NCBI RefSeq assembly: GCF_008728515.1
Contig: NC_044989.1
Location: forward strand, 66,768,712 to 66,832,711
Direction of reading: 5' to 3'
Source: Papio anubis
Lineage: Eukaryota > Chordata > Mammalia > Primates > Cercopithecidae
Length of the DNA stretch: 64,000 nt
How positions within the stretch are numbered: the stretch's first letter is position 1; every line of letters starts with the position of its first letter. A program made the position numbers and the translations under genes. Below, in pieces: positions 59,912 through 64,000 of this stretch. The notes under the pieces are model-generated. The model did no database searches, had not been told where the DNA came from, and worked only from the letters and a program-made list of their open reading frames with translations.

Positions 59912-60187
59912 ATTTTTTTTAGACAAGATTTTGCTCTGTCACTCAAACTGGAATGTTGGAATGTAGTGGCATGATCACAGCTCATTGTAGACTTGACTGC
60001 CTCAGCCTCCTGAGTAGCTGGGACTACAGGTGCACACCACCATGTTCAGCTAATTATTTCATTTTTTTGTAGAGACAGGGTCTCACTATGCTGCCCAGGC
60101 TATTCTCAAAGTCCTGTGCTGAAGCCATCCTCCTGCCTCAGCCTCCCAATGTATTGGGATTACAGGCATGAACTACCACTCCCAGCC
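59912..60187 (-). mobile_element. AluJ-like, antisense, old
   Basis: T-run, 'agacaagattttgctctgtc' through both arms to 'gaactaccactcccagcc'. High divergence and J-type wording ('ctgcctcagcctcctgagta', 'tcctgtgctgaagccatcct'). Confidence 0.92.
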
Positions 60188-60429
60188 TAAAGTAGTTGTT
60201 TTAAAAAGGGTGATTTGCAAGGATAAGTGCAGTTAGATGGATTGGGCATTTGAGAATGGCCATGACATCCTTCTCTAACCTTTCTTATACACCAAACAAC
60301 TGATTATTATCAGGTAGCTTCAGGAAAGGTTCTTCTATCACAGACCATTTTCAAGGCCTTCAGGATCAAGGTCTTTTTGTTTCCATTGGGTACTCAGTTA
60401 ACTATGCCATAGGACAATAATAACTTTGC

Positions 60430-60451
60430 TTGCTTTCTTTCTTGCTTTCTT

Positions 60452-60486
<35 letters not shown>

Positions 60487-60516
60487 CTTAACATGTAACT
60501 GAACGAAGTATCAANC

Positions 60517-60583
<67 letters not shown>

Positions 60584-60661
60584 TTCTCTCTCTCTCTCTC
60601 TTTCCCTTTCTTTCCTTCTCTCTTTCTCTCTCTTTCTTTCTTTCTTTCCTTCCTTCTTTCT
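60430..60661. repeat. CTTT/CT microsatellite, interrupted by non-repeat block and N
   Basis: Long pyrimidine repeat (CTTT with CT and CCTT patches) that grew from the T-tail of the Alu next to it. It is interrupted at 60489-60515 by 27 unrelated bases ending in an N. Open frames on the minus strand here (Lys/Glu/Arg strings) are products of the repeat. Confidence 0.97.
60489..60515. other. Probable sequencing-adapter residue and ambiguous base
   Basis: The block contains GTAACTGAACGAAGTA at 60495-60510. As I remember it, this equals the core of the Oxford Nanopore ligation adapter (one strand contains ...TACTTCGTTCAGTTAC...). It ends with the only N of the window (60515). CTTT repeat continues on both sides. 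Assembly error is the simplest reading. Confidence 0.8.
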
Positions 60662-60663
60662 TT

Positions 60664-60943
60664 ATGAGACATACTTTCACTCTTGTTGCCCAGGTTGGAG
60701 TGCAATGGTGCAATCTCAGCTCACCACAACCTCTGCCTCCCAGGTTGGTTCAAGTGATTCTCCTGCCTCAGCCTCCCAAGTAGATGGCATTACAGGCATG
60801 AGCCACCATACTTGGCTGATTTTAGTAGAGACAGGGTTTCTCCATGTTGGTCAGTCTGGTCTCAAACTCCTGACCTCAGGTGATCCACCTGCCTAGGACT
60901 CCCAAAATGCTGGGATTACAGGCGTGAGCCGCTGTGACTGGTC
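60664..60943 (-). mobile_element. Alu, antisense, small internal deletion
   Basis: 'gagacatactttcactcttg' through both arms to 'gccgctgtgactggtc'. Its T-tail has become the CTTT microsatellite. The linker 'cttggctgattttagtagag' lacks about 10 bases. AluS-like. Confidence 0.92.
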
Positions 60944-61431
60944 ATCTTAGCTCCATTTCTATAAATTACCATACACTTACCAATGCATATGCACATATGT
61001 AATCCAACTTGCGCCTTTCTATGTGTGATGTAGACAAGGTGTATCTACATCATGGCCATTTGACAAGTGAAGGCAAATGGAGGAAAAAAGGAGAAAGCTC
61101 GAGAAGTTTGCAGTTATGAAGTGACTTACTTAGGACTAGAAGTAATATGTCTTGGTTAAGTATTTTCCAGGACACCAGCTGCTGTGTAAGTCAAGCTGTC
61201 TCCTCAATCAAATAGTCAGTTATGAATGAATAAATGAACTAGAATTCAGGGAAGGAAGGCTAAGCAGAGTCTCACTGAAGTCTTTCCATTGCTTCTGCTA
61301 CAGGGAGCCCACTAATCTTCTCAGATGTTATTTCACAAGCTTGGTGCAGTCATTTAACGCAATTACTATAGACAGCATGAATCATTCTTATTGTTTGTTC
61401 TGAGCTCCTAGAATTAAACAGAATGATAATT
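60944..61431. other. Single-copy DNA, no gene seen
   Basis: Nothing recognisable. Confidence 0.4.
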
Positions 61432-61660
61432 AATGATAGTTAGCATTTATTGAGTTATTTACTGACTTGTTTATTGCTCTATTACACACTTACCAACAAG
61501 CCTATAAGGTGGCTATGACTATGATCCTCTCCAATTGACAGATGAGGAAACTGAGGCACAGAATTTCAGTAGCTTCAGCAAAGTCACATCGTTCTTGAGT
61601 GGAAATGTTGAGATGAGAACTCAAACTGTGACTTCAAAGCTTCGTCCTATGCCCCTAATA
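61432..61660 (+). repeat. MIR, sense, nearly full
   Basis: 'agcatttattgagttattta', 'acaagcctataaggtggcta', 'acagatgaggaaactgaggc' and 'gaactcaaactgtgacttca' match sense MIR in order. This is the best-preserved MIR in the window. Confidence 0.85.
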
Positions 61661-62108
61661 ATTCATTTAATGTAATATATGTAAATTAAGACATCCCCAG
61701 ATTAATTGTATTTTAAATAGATCAGAAAGCCATAAATTGGATTGGAAAGAGTAGAAATCTATCTGATTATATGACTAAGGGCCTGCTCCCAGCACAAGCC
61801 TCCCCACTGTTGGAGAGAGGCAGAGGGAAGGTGGATAGCTGCAAGAGAATATACCCAAAAAGAAGAGGGTAGAGGAAGGAGGAGGCCAGTGCTTCCCAAG
61901 CATCATTACCCTTCTCCTGTTTCTGTTTTGCTAAGTTCTGTTTCTATTTGACTGGTACCATGGCCTTCAGAGAGTTACTATTTAAATAAAAAGAGATGAA
62001 TCATTTCAATGACTCCAGAATTGTATTTCTCCATCTTCTCTAATTATTTAGCAAAAAACTTTACTTCTTTCAACTCATTCTCATTCTTTACAAAACCGGA
62101 GAACCAAC

Positions 62109-62111
<3 letters not shown>
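61661..62111. other. Single-copy DNA, no gene seen
   Basis: Nothing recognisable; ends at a long A-run. Confidence 0.4.

Positions 62112-62142
<31 letters not shown>
62112..62142. repeat. Poly(A) tract, 31 bp
   Basis: Uninterrupted A-run without a recognisable element upstream, and no clear TSD. Confidence 0.95.
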
Positions 62143-62145
<3 letters not shown>

Positions 62146-62149
62146 GTCC

Positions 62150-62290
62150 TTCTGGTTTCGCAATCCAAATAAGTGGGACCTTGAGCAAGTCAACTTTTCA
62201 GAGGCCCAGTTTTCTTATCCATACGTAAGAGAGTTAATTTGTGCTAGATGGCCTCTGAGATGCTGTTCTAGCTTTAAAATTCTATGATCT
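62150..62290 (-). repeat. MIR-family remnant, antisense
   Basis: 'gggaccttgagcaagtcaac', 'aggcccagttttcttatcca' and 'gttctagctttaaaattcta' match antisense MIR/MIR3 in order. Confidence 0.65.
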
Positions 62291-62826
62291 CATGTTTCTT
62301 TCCAATCTGGTTTGTGTATAGGAATTTGAGAATCCCAAGTTCTTTTTGTTCTTTCTGGTGGGAAGGAGGCTGCTGTCTCTCATTATGTGTCTCCTTTTGC
62401 TACTCTTCTTCTTCTAAATTTTGTAATATATCCTATGTTTTGGACAAATAATTCTCATAGCTACTGGCTGCCCTGGGTCTGAGGGAATCAAGGTTGAAGG
62501 GCTGCTCACAGATAAACAAAAGGAAGCAGAGAGGGAAACTGCCAATGCTATGGAGAAGAGTAGAGAGGAATCACTCACTTCCAGAGCACAAAAGCAAGAC
62601 GTTCAAGAGAGAGAAAAAAAGTCTATGCCTTTAGTTAGAAAGACTCACGTAAAGAGGAGGAATTTTTCATGTTGCTTTTTCACCACCACAGAATAGTTCC
62701 AGCCCGCAGATGTCTAAACTCCTCAGAAACTGACCTATTTGAGATACAATTTTAAATCTAAATAAATATATCTGAATAAGTGTCAAAAAAAATTAAGATT
62801 TTTTCCACATAGGTAATAATGTTGAG
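62291..62826. other. Single-copy DNA, no gene seen
   Basis: Nothing recognisable. Confidence 0.4.
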
Positions 62827-62829
62827 TTT

Positions 62830-62861
<32 letters not shown>

Positions 62862-63142
62862 TTTGAGTCAGGGTCTTGCTTTGTTGCCCAGCTGGAATGC
62901 AGTGACACACAATCACGGATCACTGCAGCCTCAACCTCCTGAGCTCAAGTGATCCTCCTGCCACAGCCTCAGGAGAAGCTGGGACTACAGGTGCACATCA
63001 TCATGCCCAGTTAATTATTTTTTGTAGAGATAGAGTCTCCCTATGTTGCCCAGGCTGGTCTCAAAGTCCTGGGCTCAACCTATTCTCCCGCCTTGGCCTC
63101 CCAAAGTGCTGGGATTACAGGCATGAGACACCACACCTGGCT
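62827..63142 (-). mobile_element. AluJ-like, antisense, full length
   Basis: Long T-tail with C interruptions, 'gagtcagggtcttgctttgt' through both arms to 'gacaccacacctggc'. J-type wording ('gcagcctcaacctcctgagc', 'aagtcctgggctcaacctat'). Confidence 0.93.
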
Positions 63143-64000
63143 GGGATTTCTTTTAGAACTTTAACAACAGAAATGATATTCTTAGATTTCCAGTTATATA
63201 AAAAGGTCATCAAAAGAAAAAAATAACTTTAGTGATAATAATAATTAGAGACTGAATTTGAATGTGCTTCGAGATGGCTTTAACTTCTGATTTTTCTTTC
63301 TTGCAAAATGAAGAACATCCGGTAGAGCAGAGAAATACAATTTTATTAATTCAAATTTCCCTTCGAAGGGTACAAAAAACTTCATAGAAATATACGTGAT
63401 ATTCACATTACCCAGGAGACAAAGATTTGAAAAAAGGGAGTGGGCTCAAATATAGTATCTTTTTTTCTTGTTTAAAGTAATTTTAATTCCTTTTCAGAAA
63501 ACATAAGACATTTACATTCTGCCTTACTGACACTTTTGTGTTGAAATTTCAACATTAAAATTATATCACATAGACTTTAAATGTTTATTAAATGAATTAA
63601 TAAACTTTATCATTTATATAGAAGTTACAAAATCTTGAAACCATAATGAAGATATTCATCTCTTTTATATACAAAAAGTGAGGAATTAATCACTTCCCTA
63701 ATCAAACACAAATGATTAAAACAGCTGAATATACTGCCTTTACAAAAGTAATTCTTAAAATAAGAAAATAATGTGAAGAAACAACGAATATGCTACAAAC
63801 TGGGAGATACCAAATGAGAATTAGGTTGGAATGAGCTAATAGCACAATTGTAAGTCATAGTCCAAAAGTTAAATTAATAGTAAAATTAGAATAAATGCTA
63901 CATTTATCAAAAATTAAAATTTTAAAATATGAATATTACTTATAGTTTTAGAGTTTTTTATACATTGATATCAGTCCATTTAAAATATCTTTTAATAAGG
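63143..64000. other. AT-rich DNA to window end, no gene seen
   Basis: Very AT-rich, no recognised repeat. Confidence 0.4.

Noticed and set aside
60402..60713. Lys/Glu/Arg-repeat proteins on the minus strand
   Set aside because: Translation of the CTTT microsatellite, crossing the N; no biological signal.
62112..62142. A31 run as the tail of a processed pseudogene
   Set aside because: No gene-like sequence upstream, no AATAAA signal at the right distance, no TSD.
1..64000. CRISPR arrays, tRNA or rRNA genes, bacterial operons
   Set aside because: Repeated units are dispersed Alu/L1/LTR copies or microsatellites; no cloverleaf, rRNA or array spacing was seen.

Overview
The window is primate nuclear DNA, most likely from an Old World monkey (cercopithecid, for example a macaque or baboon). 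Every recognisable element belongs to the primate repeat set (Alu, L1, MaLR LTRs, MIR, L2, MER DNA transposons). Two details point away from apes. The Alu at 28437-28693 carries the rhesus/Old World monkey AluY variants, such as the 'ccggatctcagctcactgc' box and 'gggtttacgccatt' on the + strand. The L1 copies at 11586 and 37465 share a 3'UTR with the monkey-type duplication 'catcaactcgtcagcaccc'. This assignment comes from remembered consensus sequences and was not searched.

I found no host protein-coding exon, tRNA, rRNA or CRISPR array. Almost all open frames are chance frames or lie in transposons. The only long one, 561 codons at 12341-14026, is the reverse transcriptase half of an L1 ORF2. 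The window reads as intergenic or deep intronic DNA.

Layout. 1-10 kb: an L1 tail at the left edge, one Alu, L2 traces, a 136-bp local direct duplication and an old minus-strand L1. 10.5-18.3 kb: three MaLR LTRs, an Alu, a 2.3-kb L1 with an inverted 5' half, and a second L1 that split the third LTR. 18.3-26 kb: mostly single-copy DNA, including a candidate conserved block at 18.6-20.3 kb. 26-31.4 kb: three insertions stacked on one AT-rich target (Alu, L1, monkey AluY), then a MaLR LTR and an AluJ. 31.4-49.7 kb: mostly single-copy AT-rich DNA with MIR, L2 and MER5-like remnants, four Alus or L1s and microsatellites. 49.7-60.2 kb: about 10 kb of old plus-strand L1M pieces broken up by MER2, an LTR, an MLT1 LTR and four Alus. 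60.4-64 kb: a CTTT microsatellite, two Alus, MIRs and AT-rich sequence.

The most actionable observation is at 60489-60515. A non-repetitive 27-base block ending in the window's only N sits inside the CTTT microsatellite. It contains 16 bases that match, from memory, the core of an Oxford Nanopore ligation adapter. I read it as residual adapter left in the assembly, not biology. No previously undescribed biological system is supported. The remaining findings concern retrotransposition mechanism, nesting and candidate conserved non-coding DNA.
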